Assembly: GCA_025560025.1 (NCBI GenBank) | Contig: CP048485.1 | Location: 2,572,501 to 2,636,500 of the forward strand | Direction of reading: 5' to 3' | Length of the DNA: 64,000 nt | From: Agrobacterium tumefaciens | GTDB taxonomy: Bacteria; Pseudomonadota; Alphaproteobacteria; Rhizobiales; Rhizobiaceae | Part shown: piece by piece, positions 19,452 through 30,809 of the stretch | Layout: each line of letters starts with the position of its first letter | Numbering within the stretch: position 1 is the stretch's first letter | Notes under the pieces: generated by a model | What the model saw: only the letters and a program-made list of their open reading frames with translations | Told to the model about the DNA's origin: nothing | The model's database searches: none | Position numbers and translations under genes: made by a program

Positions 19452-20560
19452 GCACGCCTTTTTCAATCGACGAAGTGTCTTTCCGCGATCTGCCAGGGTG
19501 GCGGGAGGATGATCCCAGCGAGCTTTTTGCAGCCATGGGAACGATCCTGTCGCATCTGCGTAATGCGAAACCCTATAGGACCGGCGCGCTCGGCGTCACC
19601 GCTGGGGAACTGGTTTCACTTCTGGAAGCCGCCGAAGGCTTCGAAGCGGATAGCCCCGAACAGGCGCGCCGCTTTTTCGAAACCAATTGCGTTGCCTTCA
19701 AGATTTCTCCTGCTCAGGGAAAGAGCGGTTTTGTTACCGCCTTTTACGAACCGGAACTGGAAGTGTCTTCCACCCCGGACGAAATCTGGCGTTATCCAAT
19801 CTATCGCAGGCCACCGGAACTGGTGGATATCGGCGACGATAATCGTCCCGCCGGTTTCGATCCGACCTATGCTTTTGGCAAAGAAGGCGAAGACGGGATT
19901 TCCTATTTTCCCGACCGTCGCGCCATGGATGAAGGATATCTGGAGGGCAGGGGTCTTGAGATCGCCTGGGCGAAATCAAAGGTCGACCTGTTCTTCGTCC
20001 ACGTTCAGGGCGCCGCCCGTCTGGTGTTTCCGGATGGTGCGGTAAAACGGGTAACCTATGCGGCGAAAGCCGGGCATCCGTTTTCGCCGATAGGCCGGCT
20101 GCTTCTGGATCGCGGAGAACTCGATCCCAAAACCGTCTCGATGCAGACGATCCGCAAATGGCTCGCCGATCATCCCGACGACGTGGATGGCGTGCTCTGG
20201 CATAACCGCTCCTATATTTTTTTCCGGGAAGCGGATGTTGCCGAAGAGGATATGGGACCCATTGCCGCCGCCAAGGTGCCGTTGGTCGCCGGCCGGGCGC
20301 TTGCGGTGGACAGGCTCATCCACACATTCGGTTTTCCCTTTTTCATCCATGCGCCGTCATTGACCCATCTGGATGACGGAAAACCATTCGCCCGGCTGAT
20401 GCTGGCGCTCGATACGGGGTCGGCCATCGTCGGACCGGCGCGCGGTGATATTTTCACCGGCTCCGGTTTCGAAGCCGGTGAACTTGCCGGTACGGTGCGC
20501 AACGACGCCGATTTTTATATACTGCTGCCACGTGTTGCTGCGGAAAGGTATCGGCGATGA
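19448..20560 (+). CDS. MltA-type lytic murein transglycosylase
   Basis: 370 aa. The MltA domain starts near residue 95 (SGFVTAFYEPELE) and runs through YLEGRGLEIAWAKSKVDLFFVHVQGAARL. It ends in the 3D domain with LMLALDTGSAIVGPARGDIFTGSG, which carries the catalytic-type aspartates. The enzyme would cut peptidoglycan glycan strands to anhydro-MurNAc ends. Odd point: the N-terminus (MSTPFSIDEVSFRDL) has no signal peptide or lipobox, and the ATG is fixed by overlap with the previous stop. Either export uses another route or the start is elsewhere. Confidence 0.85.
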   Translation: MSTPFSIDEVSFRDLPGWREDDPSELFAAMGTILSHLRNAKPYRTGALGVTAGELVSLLEAAEGFEADSPEQARRFFETNCVAFKISPAQGKSGFVTAFYEPELEVSSTPDEIWRYPIYRRPPELVDIGDDNRPAGFDPTYAFGKEGEDGISYFPDRRAMDEGYLEGRGLEIAWAKSKVDLFFVHVQGAARLVFPDGAVKRVTYAAKAGHPFSPIGRLLLDRGELDPKTVSMQTIRKWLADHPDDVDGVLWHNRSYIFFREADVAEEDMGPIAAAKVPLVAGRALAVDRLIHTFGFPFFIHAPSLTHLDDGKPFARLMLALDTGSAIVGPARGDIFTGSGFEAGELAGTVRNDADFYILLPRVAAERYRR

Positions 20561-21126
20561 AGGGCAGTCGAAAGCTTGGCAAGGAAGAACGCATCCTGTG
20601 GGGTAAGGTCGCACGCACAGCGCGGCCGATCCCAGGCAGGCTGGAGGATTTGCTGGCTTTCGACGATGTAGAGGAAACCCCGGCCGAGCCCGTGGTTCCG
20701 CAAACGGGCAAGGGTCTCTTTCCGCGCATGCTCGCAGAGCCGGCGGAGGTGCCGCCCGCTTCGCCGGACAAGAAACCCCGAATTCATCAGCCGCTGGAAA
20801 AACCGGTCAAGCGCAAGCTCACCCGCGGCAGGCTGCCGCTGGAAGGGCGGATCGATCTGCACGGCATGTTTCAAAGCGAGGCCCATGCGGTTCTGCTTGA
20901 TTTTCTGCTGCGCGCACATGAACGTGGTCTCCGGCATGTGCTGGTCATTACCGGCAAGGGCCGTTCCATCGGCAGCGACGGCGCGCTGAAGAGGGCGGTG
21001 CCCATGTGGTTCTCCAAACCGGAATATCGCCATTTGATTTCGTCCTACGAGGATGCATCTGCCAATCATGGCGGCGACGGCGCGCTCTATGTGCGGCTGG
21101 CACGCCGCAGGGGTGAAAAATCATGA
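20557..21126 (+). CDS. Smr domain protein
   Basis: 189 aa. A basic, proline-rich N-terminal 90 residues leads to a Smr domain (about 95-185). The conserved LHGMFQSEAHAVL and the ITGKGRS loop sit before a C-terminal GGDGALYVRL strand. Stand-alone Smr domains are DNA or RNA nickases in known cases; the domain in this gene has the LDLHG-type motif as DLHG. Its place between mltA and a regulator does not reveal its target. Both ends overlap neighbours by 4 bp. Confidence 0.88.
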   Translation: MKGSRKLGKEERILWGKVARTARPIPGRLEDLLAFDDVEETPAEPVVPQTGKGLFPRMLAEPAEVPPASPDKKPRIHQPLEKPVKRKLTRGRLPLEGRIDLHGMFQSEAHAVLLDFLLRAHERGLRHVLVITGKGRSIGSDGALKRAVPMWFSKPEYRHLISSYEDASANHGGDGALYVRLARRRGEKS

Positions 21127-21488
21127 CACCCTTTGCGGAGGCCGTGCGACAGCTTCGCGAACGCAAGGGCGTAACGCAGAAGGAAATGGCAGCAGCCATC
21201 GGCGTATCGCCAGCCTATCTTTCGGCACTGGAGCACGGCAAGCGTGGCAAACCGAGCTTTGATCTGCTTCAGCGCATTGCCGGATATTTCAATATTATCT
21301 GGGATGAGGCGGAGGAATTGTTCTTTCTCGCCGGCTCTTCCGACCCGAAAGTGGTGATCGACACGATCGGCCTTCCGCCGCAATATACGGCTTTCGCCAA
21401 TCGTCTGGCGCGGGATATTCGCAAGCTGCCGCCGAGTATGATAGAGGAACTGTCAGCGGTGCTGCAAAAAAGCCGTTCTTGCGATTGA
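21123..21488 (+). CDS. XRE-family transcriptional regulator
   Basis: 121 aa. A single Cro/CI helix-turn-helix occupies residues 5-60 (VTQKEMAAAIGVSPAYLSALEHG). The C-terminal half has no recognised ligand domain but includes a conserved-looking KLPPSMIEELSAVL. It is translationally coupled to the Smr gene. It may control this operon or gyrB, which begins 156 bp later, but no operator could be assigned. Confidence 0.85.
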   Translation: MTPFAEAVRQLRERKGVTQKEMAAAIGVSPAYLSALEHGKRGKPSFDLLQRIAGYFNIIWDEAEELFFLAGSSDPKVVIDTIGLPPQYTAFANRLARDIRKLPPSMIEELSAVLQKSRSCD

Positions 21489-21551
21489 AACCCCTCTATC
21501 CCCTGCTTTATGCAGCATCCGGAAGCATGCGGCCTTTGGGATTGGGTGTAG

Positions 21552-24080
<2,529 letters not shown>

Positions 24081-24102
24081 TTCTGTGGGGCGTCTCACGT
24101 AA

Positions 24103-24118
24103 CGATTCACGTGAAACG
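24103..24118. promoter_or_regulatory. parS: parS-like site 4
   Basis: CGATTCACGTGAAACG keeps the central TTCACGTGAA but has three mismatches in 16, two of them at the outermost bases. It lies between the gyrB stop and its terminator. Confidence 0.65.
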
Positions 24119-24128
24119 AAGATTTAAC

Positions 24129-24164
24129 AAAAGGCCCGGCGGTTGTTTTCCGCCGGGCCTTTTT
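24129..24164. terminator. gyrB terminator, bidirectional
   Basis: A perfect 10-bp GC stem (24133-24142 with 24150-24159) extended by four A-T pairs, 7-nt loop, then TTTTT. It serves gyrB and probably the convergent nitroreductase gene. Confidence 0.92.
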
Positions 24165-24185
24165 GTTGATATGGATGCTCGGATA

Positions 24186-24788
24186 TCAATCGGCCTTGCC
24201 GGTAAAACGCCCCTTGAAAGCAACGTCCGAAAGGGGGAGGCGCTTGCTCGGAACTTCCCGTTCCGCCAGATCGTCGGGAAGGACGGTCTTGTCGGTCAGC
24301 GTGCCGATGGCAATCGCTGCCTCCACCTTGTACCCATCAGGAACATTGAGCTTTTCCACGATCTGGTCTTTGAATATGCCGGCCATGCCATGGGCATGGT
24401 AACCGAGCAGATGCGCCTGCATGGCAAGCGAAAACCATGCTGCACCCGCATCGAAGGAATGGGTCGCCGACGGTTTTTTCTCGCCGTCGCGTGAGACATT
24501 GTGGTCGCGGGAAATGACGAAAAGCAGCACGGAGGCATTTTTCGCCCAGCGCTGGTTTCCTTCCATCAGAAGTTCCACGAAGAGAGGCCAGTCCTCGCCA
24601 TCTTTGTGTGCGTAGACAAACCGCCATGGCTGGTGATTGGATGCCGAAGGCGCCCAGTGCGCCGCATCGAGAATGGTCAGCAGATGCTCTTGCGGCATGG
24701 CATTGCCATCGAAGGCGCGCGGAGACCAGCGATCGAGGAAAAGTTGATCGACGGGATATTCTGATTGTCGGGAATTGCTGTTCGTCAC
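24186..24788 (-). CDS. nitroreductase family FMN oxidoreductase
   Basis: 200 aa. FMN-dependent NAD(P)H oxidoreductase fold. RWSPRAFDGNAM near the N-terminus holds the phosphate-binding Arg. WAPSASNHQPWRFVYA is the family's Ser/Asn/Gln flavin segment. The middle and C-terminal helices follow the family pattern. The natural substrate cannot be deduced. It is divergent from the FAH-family gene, and a palindromic element lies between them. Confidence 0.85.
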   Translation of the reverse strand: MTNSNSRQSEYPVDQLFLDRWSPRAFDGNAMPQEHLLTILDAAHWAPSASNHQPWRFVYAHKDGEDWPLFVELLMEGNQRWAKNASVLLFVISRDHNVSRDGEKKPSATHSFDAGAAWFSLAMQAHLLGYHAHGMAGIFKDQIVEKLNVPDGYKVEAAIAIGTLTDKTVLPDDLAEREVPSKRLPLSDVAFKGRFTGKAD

Positions 24789-24860
24789 GGGCCATGTCCT
24801 TTTGATTGCCGGGAAGGAAAAGGTATTTTTCGAAAGTCGGAGCAGTCAAGGGGTGACAAG

Positions 24861-24879
24861 TATGAATGCATCGTTCATA
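24861..24879. repeat. operator-like inverted repeat between nitroreductase and FAH genes
   Basis: TATGAA (24861-24866) and TTCATA (24874-24879) form 6-bp arms around a 7-nt spacer in a divergent promoter gap of 128 bp. ATGCAT occurs twice nearby. The regulator is unknown. Confidence 0.4.
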
Positions 24880-24916
24880 TATGCATCACCTTGTCAGACA
24901 ACCGGGAGAGAGTTCC

Positions 24917-25759
24917 ATGAAATTGATGCGCGTTGGCCAGCCTGGCCAGGAAAAGCCTGCGATCCTCGACGCGGAAGGAAAAGTCCGCGATCTGTCCGCC
25001 CACGTGAAAGACATTGGCGGCGACGGCATCTCTCCCGAAGGCCTCAAGAAGATTGCCGCCATCGATCTTGGCACTCTTCCGGTCCTCAACGAAGATCGCA
25101 TCGGCGCCTGCGTTACGGGAACCGGAAAATTCATCTGCATCGGCCTTAACTTCTCCGACCACGCCGCTGAAACAGGTGCGACCGTACCGCCGGAACCCGT
25201 CATTTTCATGAAGGCGACCTCGGCGATCGTCGGTCCGAACGACGACGTCGTCATTCCGCGCGGCTCCGAAAAGACCGACTGGGAAGTCGAGCTTGGTGTG
25301 GTCATTGGCAAGACGGCAAAATATGTTTCGGAAGCTGATGCTCTCGATTACGTCGCCGGTTATTGCGTGTCGCATGATGTTTCCGAACGTGCCTTCCAGA
25401 CGGAGCGTGCCGGGCAGTGGACCAAGGGTAAGTCCTGCGACACTTTCGGTCCGATCGGCCCCTGGCTTGTCACGAAGGACGAAATCACCGATCCGCAGAA
25501 CCTCGGCATGTGGCTGAAGGTGAACGGTCAGACGATGCAGGATGGTTCCAGCAAGACCATGGTCTACGGTGTCGCTCATGTCGTTTCCTATCTCAGCCAG
25601 TTCATGTCGCTGCATCCCGGTGACGTCATCTCCACCGGCACGCCTCCCGGCGTTGGCATGGGCCAGAAGCCGCCGCGTTATCTCAAGACCGGCGATGTCG
25701 TGGAACTTGGCATTGAAGGCCTCGGTTCCCAGAAGCAGACTTTCGTCGCCGACATCTGA
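24917..25759 (+). CDS. fumarylacetoacetate hydrolase family protein
   Basis: 280 aa. A short N-terminal domain (DUF2437-like, 1-60) precedes the FAH fold. The metal site is seen as the DWEVELGVV glutamates and the aspartate of CVSHDVSER. KGKSCDTFGPIGPW and STGTPPGVGMG are standard. Members split C-C bonds of acylpyruvates or related keto acids, or are annotated as ureidoglycolate lyases; the substrate is open. GGGAGAG before the ATG at 24917 fixes the start. A very stable terminator follows. Confidence 0.9.
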   Translation: MKLMRVGQPGQEKPAILDAEGKVRDLSAHVKDIGGDGISPEGLKKIAAIDLGTLPVLNEDRIGACVTGTGKFICIGLNFSDHAAETGATVPPEPVIFMKATSAIVGPNDDVVIPRGSEKTDWEVELGVVIGKTAKYVSEADALDYVAGYCVSHDVSERAFQTERAGQWTKGKSCDTFGPIGPWLVTKDEITDPQNLGMWLKVNGQTMQDGSSKTMVYGVAHVVSYLSQFMSLHPGDVISTGTPPGVGMGQKPPRYLKTGDVVELGIEGLGSQKQTFVADI

Positions 25760-25785
25760 TCGCAAAGGCGTTCAACGGAAAGTGA

Positions 25786-25820
25786 GGCGCTGGCGGGAAA
25801 CCGCCGGCGCCTTCGATTTT
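25786..25820 (+). terminator. terminator after the FAH-family gene
   Basis: An 11-bp stem with one G-U pair (25786-25796 with 25801-25811) closed by a GAAA tetraloop, followed by TTCGATTTT. Confidence 0.78.
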
Positions 25821-25882
25821 GTGCACCTGCGAAAAGCTGCTATGGTTGAAAAAAGAGCGTGATCGCGAGGGAGGCGTCATCA

Positions 25883-27115
25883 GTGTTCTACCACCTCTAT
25901 GAAATGAACCATGCGGCCATGGCGCCGCTGCGCGCCGGTGCTGACATGATGCGCCAGGCTTGCAACAATCCGCTCAATCCGCTTTCCAGCACGGCTTTCG
26001 GAAGAAGCCTCGATGCCGGTTTTGAGGTCTTCGAGCGCATGACGCGCCGTTACGCAAAACCGGAATTCGCTCTCGGCAGTACGCTTGTCGATGGCCAGAC
26101 CGTCAATGTTGTCGAAGAGACCGTCTGGTCGCGTCCGTTCTGCAATCTGCTTCATTTCAAGAAGGAACTTGATCCAGCCCGCCAGCCCGGTCCGAAGGTG
26201 CTGCTGGTGGCGCCGATGTCCGGCCACTATGCCACTTTGTTACGGGGGACGGTGGAGGCCCTGCTGCCTTCGGCGGATATCTACATCACCGATTGGGCCG
26301 ATGCCCGCACGGTGCCGGTGAGCGAGGGTACCTTCGATCTCGACGATTACATCAGCTACGTCATCGAGATGCTGCGCGCGATCGGGCTGGGGGCGCATGT
26401 GGTTGCCGTCTGTCAGCCATCCGTGCCGGTGCTGGCCGCCGTCTCGTTAATGGAGGCGGATGGGGATAAATTCGCGCCGGCATCCATGACGCTGATGGGC
26501 GGTCCGATCGATACACGCATCAATCCCACAGCCGTCAATGATCTTGCCAAAGCGAAACCGATTGAATGGTTCCGCGACAATGTCGTCATGCAGGTGCCGT
26601 GGCCGCAGCCCGCTTTTGGCCGCAATGTCTATCCTGGCTTCCTGCAGCTGTCCGGTTTCATGTCGATGAACCTCGATAAGCACATGACGGCGCATAAGGA
26701 TTTTTACCTCAACCTCGTCAAGAATGATGGCGATTCCGCTGAAAAGCACCGTGAGTTTTACGATGAATATCTGGCCGTCATGGATCTGACGGCGGAGTTC
26801 TATCTGCAGACGGTGGAAACGGTCTTTATCGACCATGCGCTTCCGAAGGGGAACATGCTTCACCGGGGCAGGGCGGTCGAGCCTGCGGCCATTCGCAAAG
26901 TCGCATTGTTTACGGTGGAAGGTGAGAACGACGATATTTCCGGCGTTGGCCAGACAAAGGCCGCCCATGATCTTTGCCGGAACATCCCTGAAGACAAACG
27001 CGCCCATTACATGCAGCCGGATGTCGGGCACTACGGCGTCTTCAACGGTTCGCGCTTCCGCAAGGAAATCGTGCCGCGCATGCTGGATTTTATCCGTAAA
27101 CACCAGACATCTTAG
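25883..27115 (+). CDS. phaZ: intracellular polyhydroxyalkanoate depolymerase
   Basis: 410 aa. An alpha/beta hydrolase that mobilises stored polyhydroxybutyrate. The lipase-box equivalent reads VCQPSVP with Cys177 as likely nucleophile, as in the Ralstonia-type intracellular enzymes. PDVGHYGVFNG near the end supplies the catalytic His. GENDDISGVGQT probably holds the acidic residue. The start is the GTG at 25883: GAGGGAGG lies 8 nt upstream. Usual length for the family. No granule-associated phasin or synthase gene is nearby. Confidence 0.9.
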   Translation: MFYHLYEMNHAAMAPLRAGADMMRQACNNPLNPLSSTAFGRSLDAGFEVFERMTRRYAKPEFALGSTLVDGQTVNVVEETVWSRPFCNLLHFKKELDPARQPGPKVLLVAPMSGHYATLLRGTVEALLPSADIYITDWADARTVPVSEGTFDLDDYISYVIEMLRAIGLGAHVVAVCQPSVPVLAAVSLMEADGDKFAPASMTLMGGPIDTRINPTAVNDLAKAKPIEWFRDNVVMQVPWPQPAFGRNVYPGFLQLSGFMSMNLDKHMTAHKDFYLNLVKNDGDSAEKHREFYDEYLAVMDLTAEFYLQTVETVFIDHALPKGNMLHRGRAVEPAAIRKVALFTVEGENDDISGVGQTKAAHDLCRNIPEDKRAHYMQPDVGHYGVFNGSRFRKEIVPRMLDFIRKHQTS

Positions 27116-27183
27116 GGGCAGACGGCGGGCCATGCCGCGCATTTGCATGGCCAAACGACGGACGAATCGGTTATGAAGAGTTC

Positions 27184-27951
27184 ATGTTTTCGCTCCTCAG
27201 AAAATCCCTGAAATCACCGGCCCCAAAGAAGGCGCTGCCCAGCCAGCGCACCGTTGCGGTGGCGGGCAGGCAGGTGCCGATTACGGTCAGGGAAAATCCG
27301 CGCGCCACGCGCATTACGCTACGCATCGAACCCGGTGGCAGAGCGCTGAAACTGACGATCCCGATGGGTCTGCATCACCGCCAGGTGGATGATTTTCTCG
27401 AAAGGCATCAGGGCTGGCTGGAAGGCAAGCTTGTGAAATTCAGCCCCGACGACGGTTTGCGTCCAGATGCGACCATCGATATTCGCGGCACAGCCCACCG
27501 CATTGACCATACTGGCAGCCTGCGAGGGCTGACACATGTCACGAAAGACGCCGATGGGGTGGCCGTTCTGAAGGTCAGCGGCGCGCCGGAACATCTGAGA
27601 CGACGGATAGCGACATTCCTCAAAAAGGAAGCGAAGGCGGATCTGGAACGGCTTGTGGCTGTTCATGCACGTACCGCCGGCCGGCCGGTGCGCTCCATCA
27701 GCATGAAGGATACCCGCAGCCGCTGGGGCTCCTGTTCCCATGATGGAAATTTGAGCTTCTCATGGCGTATCGTCATGGCCCCCGAAAAGGTCATCGACTA
27801 TCTCGCCGCCCACGAGGTTGCACATCTGAGCGAAATGAACCACGGCCCGAAATTCTGGGCATTATGCGAAAAGCTCTGCCCGCACACGGAAGAAGCCAAG
27901 AGCTGGCTGAAACGCCATGGCTCCAGACTCCACGCCATCGATTTCGATTGA
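27184..27951 (+). CDS. YgjP-like (DUF45) zinc metallopeptidase
   Basis: 255 aa. The C-terminal catalytic part has DTRSRWGSCS, then HEVAH (210-214) and a third His (His220, in SEMNH), the family pattern HExxHx5H. An N-terminal stretch of about 75 residues with a basic, beta-rich pattern precedes a middle domain. The substrate is not known for the bacterial proteins. No transmembrane segment. It stands between phaZ and trpF. Confidence 0.88.
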   Translation: MFSLLRKSLKSPAPKKALPSQRTVAVAGRQVPITVRENPRATRITLRIEPGGRALKLTIPMGLHHRQVDDFLERHQGWLEGKLVKFSPDDGLRPDATIDIRGTAHRIDHTGSLRGLTHVTKDADGVAVLKVSGAPEHLRRRIATFLKKEAKADLERLVAVHARTAGRPVRSISMKDTRSRWGSCSHDGNLSFSWRIVMAPEKVIDYLAAHEVAHLSEMNHGPKFWALCEKLCPHTEEAKSWLKRHGSRLHAIDFD

Positions 27952-27975
27952 AACCTGCAGCGCGGATCGCCATCT

Positions 27976-27991
27976 GGATTCACGTGAAACA
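27976..27991. promoter_or_regulatory. parS: parS-like site 5
   Basis: GGATTCACGTGAAACA has two mismatches, both in the left arm. It lies in the gap between the YgjP-like gene and trpF, the farthest site found (about 14.5 kb from the origin gap). Confidence 0.7.
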
Positions 27992-28053
27992 TTCCATCGG
28001 AAATGGATGCGATTTGGCTCGACTCTTGTCGCATTTCATGTCAGGTCGCGGGT

Positions 28054-28716
28054 ATGAAACCGGATATCAAGATTTGCGGATTGAAGACACCGGAAGCGCT
28101 CGAGCGCGCCGTCAGGCGTGGTGCGTCCCATGTCGGTTTTATTTTCTTTGAAAAGAGCCCGCGCAACATCGAGCCCGATATTGCCGGCAGGCTGGCGGAA
28201 GGTGCCCGTGGCGCCGCCAAGGTGGTTGCCGTCACCGTCAATGCCGACAATGATTATCTCGATGAAATCGTCGATCTCGTCAAGCCGGACATCCTGCAGC
28301 TGCATGGCAATGAAAGCCCAGAGCGGCTGCTGAATATCAAGGCGCTGTATGGCCTGCCTGTCATGAAGGCGATTTCCATTCGCGATGCCGCTGATCTTGC
28401 CAAAATCGACCCTTATATTGGAGTAGCCGACCGTTTTCTACTGGACGCCAAGGCGCCCGCCGGTTCCGAGCTGCCGGGCGGCAACGGCGTATCCTTCGAC
28501 TGGACCATCCTGCGATCACTTGACGGAAGTGTGGATTACATGCTTTCCGGGGGATTGAACAAGGACAATGTCGCTGAGGCGCTGGCGGAGACCAGGGCAA
28601 GCGGACTAGATTTATCGTCCGGTGTGGAAAGCGCGCCGGGCGTCAAGGATCTGTCCATGATCGACGCATTTTTCGATGTGGTGAATGATTGGTCGAAAGG
28701 CCCAAAGGGAGCTTGA
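28054..28716 (+). CDS. trpF: phosphoribosylanthranilate isomerase
   Basis: 220 aa TIM barrel, third step of tryptophan synthesis. KICGLKT (6-12) carries the catalytic cysteine (Cys8), DILQLHGNE is at the middle, and [11 protein letters not shown] is the phosphate-binding loop. The ATG at 28054 is used because the family starts right at KICG; the longer frame adds unrelated residues. It is the first gene of trpF-trpB-trpA, with one base before trpB. Confidence 0.94.
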   Translation: MKPDIKICGLKTPEALERAVRRGASHVGFIFFEKSPRNIEPDIAGRLAEGARGAAKVVAVTVNADNDYLDEIVDLVKPDILQLHGNESPERLLNIKALYGLPVMKAISIRDAADLAKIDPYIGVADRFLLDAKAPAGSELPGGNGVSFDWTILRSLDGSVDYMLSGGLNKDNVAEALAETRASGLDLSSGVESAPGVKDLSMIDAFFDVVNDWSKGPKGA

Positions 28717-28717
28717 A

Positions 28718-29938
28718 GTGAACGACGCGCCAACACCCAATTCTTTTCGCGCTGGTCCCGATGAGGACGGCCGTTTCGGCATTTACGGAGGTCGCTTCGT
28801 TGCCGAAACGCTGATGCCGCTCATTCTGGATTTGCAGGCGGAATGGGACAAGGCCAAGACTGATCCCGCGTTTCAGGCGGAACTCAAGCATCTCGGCGCG
28901 CACTATACCGGCCGTCCGAGCCCGCTTTATTTTGCGGAACGCCTGACGGCGGAACTTGGCGGCGCGAAGATCTATTTCAAGCGCGAGGAGCTAAACCACA
29001 CTGGCTCGCACAAGATCAACAATTGTCTCGGCCAGATCCTGCTTGCCAAGCGCATGGGCAAGACCCGTATCATTGCCGAAACCGGTGCCGGCCAGCACGG
29101 CGTTGCCTCCGCTACCGTCGCTGCACGCTTTGGCCTGCCCTGCGTCGTTTATATGGGCGCGACGGACGTTGCCCGTCAGGCCCCGAATGTTTTCCGCATG
29201 AAGCTCCTTGGTGCTGAAGTGAAGCCGGTGACGGCTGGCCACGGCACCCTGAAGGACGCCATGAACGAGGCCCTGCGCGACTGGGTCACCAATGTCGAGG
29301 ATACCTATTACCTGATCGGCACCGCGGCCGGCCCGCATCCCTATCCGGAAATGGTCCGCGATTTCCAGGCCGTTATCGGCGAGGAAGCCAAGGCGCAGAT
29401 GCTGGAGGCCGAAGGCCGCCTGCCGGATCTGGTCGTCGCGGCTGTCGGCGGTGGTTCGAATGCCATCGGCATCTTCCATCCTTTCCTCGATGACAAGAAT
29501 GTCCGCATCGTCGGCGTCGAAGCCGGCGGCAAGGGTCTTTCGGGTGATGAGCATTGCGCTTCCATCACCGCCGGTTCGCCGGGCGTGCTGCATGGCAACC
29601 GCACCTATCTGCTGCAGGATGAGGACGGTCAGATCAAGGAAGGTCATTCCATCTCCGCCGGCCTCGATTATCCCGGCATCGGCCCTGAACATTCCTGGCT
29701 GAACGATATCGGCCGCGTGGAATATGTGCCGATCATGGACCATGAGGCGCTGGACGCGTTCCAGATGTTGACCCGCCTTGAAGGCATCATTCCGGCTCTG
29801 GAGCCGAGCCACGCCCTGGCCGAGGTCATCAAGCGTGCGCCGAAGATGGGCAAGGATGAAATCATCCTGATGAACCTCTCCGGTCGCGGCGACAAGGATG
29901 TCCACACCGTCAGCAAGTTCCTTGGAATGGATGTATAA
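28718..29938 (+). CDS. trpB: tryptophan synthase beta subunit
   Basis: 406 aa PLP enzyme joining indole and serine. HTGSHKINN places the PLP lysine at Lys99. The phosphate loop is GGGSNAIG, and [10 protein letters not shown] carries the conserved acid. The start is a GTG at 28718 with GGGAG upstream, one base after the trpF stop. It precedes trpA by 4 bp, as expected for a 1:1 complex. Confidence 0.96.
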   Translation: MNDAPTPNSFRAGPDEDGRFGIYGGRFVAETLMPLILDLQAEWDKAKTDPAFQAELKHLGAHYTGRPSPLYFAERLTAELGGAKIYFKREELNHTGSHKINNCLGQILLAKRMGKTRIIAETGAGQHGVASATVAARFGLPCVVYMGATDVARQAPNVFRMKLLGAEVKPVTAGHGTLKDAMNEALRDWVTNVEDTYYLIGTAAGPHPYPEMVRDFQAVIGEEAKAQMLEAEGRLPDLVVAAVGGGSNAIGIFHPFLDDKNVRIVGVEAGGKGLSGDEHCASITAGSPGVLHGNRTYLLQDEDGQIKEGHSISAGLDYPGIGPEHSWLNDIGRVEYVPIMDHEALDAFQMLTRLEGIIPALEPSHALAEVIKRAPKMGKDEIILMNLSGRGDKDVHTVSKFLGMDV

Positions 29939-29942
29939 GATC

Positions 29943-30782
29943 ATGACTGCACGTATGGACAAGCGCTTTGCCGATCTGCGCGCTGAAAATCGCCCGGCCC
30001 TGATTACCTATTTCATGGGCGGCGACCCGGATTTCGAAACCTCGCTCGGCATCATGAAGGCCCTGCCGGAAGCCGGTGCTGATGTTATCGAACTCGGCAT
30101 GCCCTTTTCCGACCCGATGGCGGATGGTCCGGCCATTCAGCTGGCCGGTCAGCGTGCGCTGAAGGGCGGCCAGACGCTGAAGACGACGCTCGATCTCGCC
30201 CGCGAGTTTCGCAAGCAAGACGATGCAACGCCGATCGTGATGATGGGCTATTACAATCCTATCTATATCTACGGCGTCGAAAAATTTCTGGACGACGCAA
30301 TCGCGGCCGGCATCGATGGCCTGATCGTTGTCGATCTGCCGCCGGAAATGGACGATGAACTCTGCATCCCCGCACTCGCGCGCGGCATCAACTTCATCCG
30401 TCTGGCGACGCCGACGACGGATGGCAAGCGCCTGCCTGCCGTCCTTAAAAATACCTCAGGTTTCGTTTATTACGTCTCGATGAACGGTATTACCGGTTCA
30501 GCGCTTCCCGATCCCTCGTTGATCTCGGGCGCTGTCGGTCGTATCAAGGCGCATACGGAACTGCCGGTCTGTGTCGGTTTCGGTGTCAAGACGGCCGATC
30601 ATGCCAAGGCGATCGGTGCTGTGGCGGATGGCGTGGTGGTTGGTTCCGCCATCGTCAACCAGATTGCGGGCAGCCTGACCAAAGACGGGCAGGCGACCGC
30701 CGATACCGTACCGGCCGTTACGACGCTGGTAAAAGGACTTTCAACGGGCGTGCGTGCATCGCGCCTTGCCGCTGCGGAATAA
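29943..30782 (+). CDS. trpA: tryptophan synthase alpha subunit
   Basis: 279 aa TIM barrel that cleaves indoleglycerol phosphate. The catalytic pair Glu50 and Asp61 sit in [14 protein letters not shown]. The phosphate-binding VGFGVKT and GVVVGSAIV lie near the C-terminus. The start at 29943 follows the trpB stop by 4 bp; the longer frame would overlap trpB. The channel partner trpB is directly upstream. Confidence 0.96.
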   Translation: MTARMDKRFADLRAENRPALITYFMGGDPDFETSLGIMKALPEAGADVIELGMPFSDPMADGPAIQLAGQRALKGGQTLKTTLDLAREFRKQDDATPIVMMGYYNPIYIYGVEKFLDDAIAAGIDGLIVVDLPPEMDDELCIPALARGINFIRLATPTTDGKRLPAVLKNTSGFVYYVSMNGITGSALPDPSLISGAVGRIKAHTELPVCVGFGVKTADHAKAIGAVADGVVVGSAIVNQIAGSLTKDGQATADTVPAVTTLVKGLSTGVRASRLAAAE

Positions 30783-30809
30783 GCGCGCGGCCCAGTCAGG
30801 AGTAGACAG

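Noticed and set aside
25002..25009. CACGTG within the FAH-family gene, and similar ones near 13667, 20529 and 60735
   Set aside because: They lack the flanking TT/AA symmetry of parS and are expected by chance in coding DNA.
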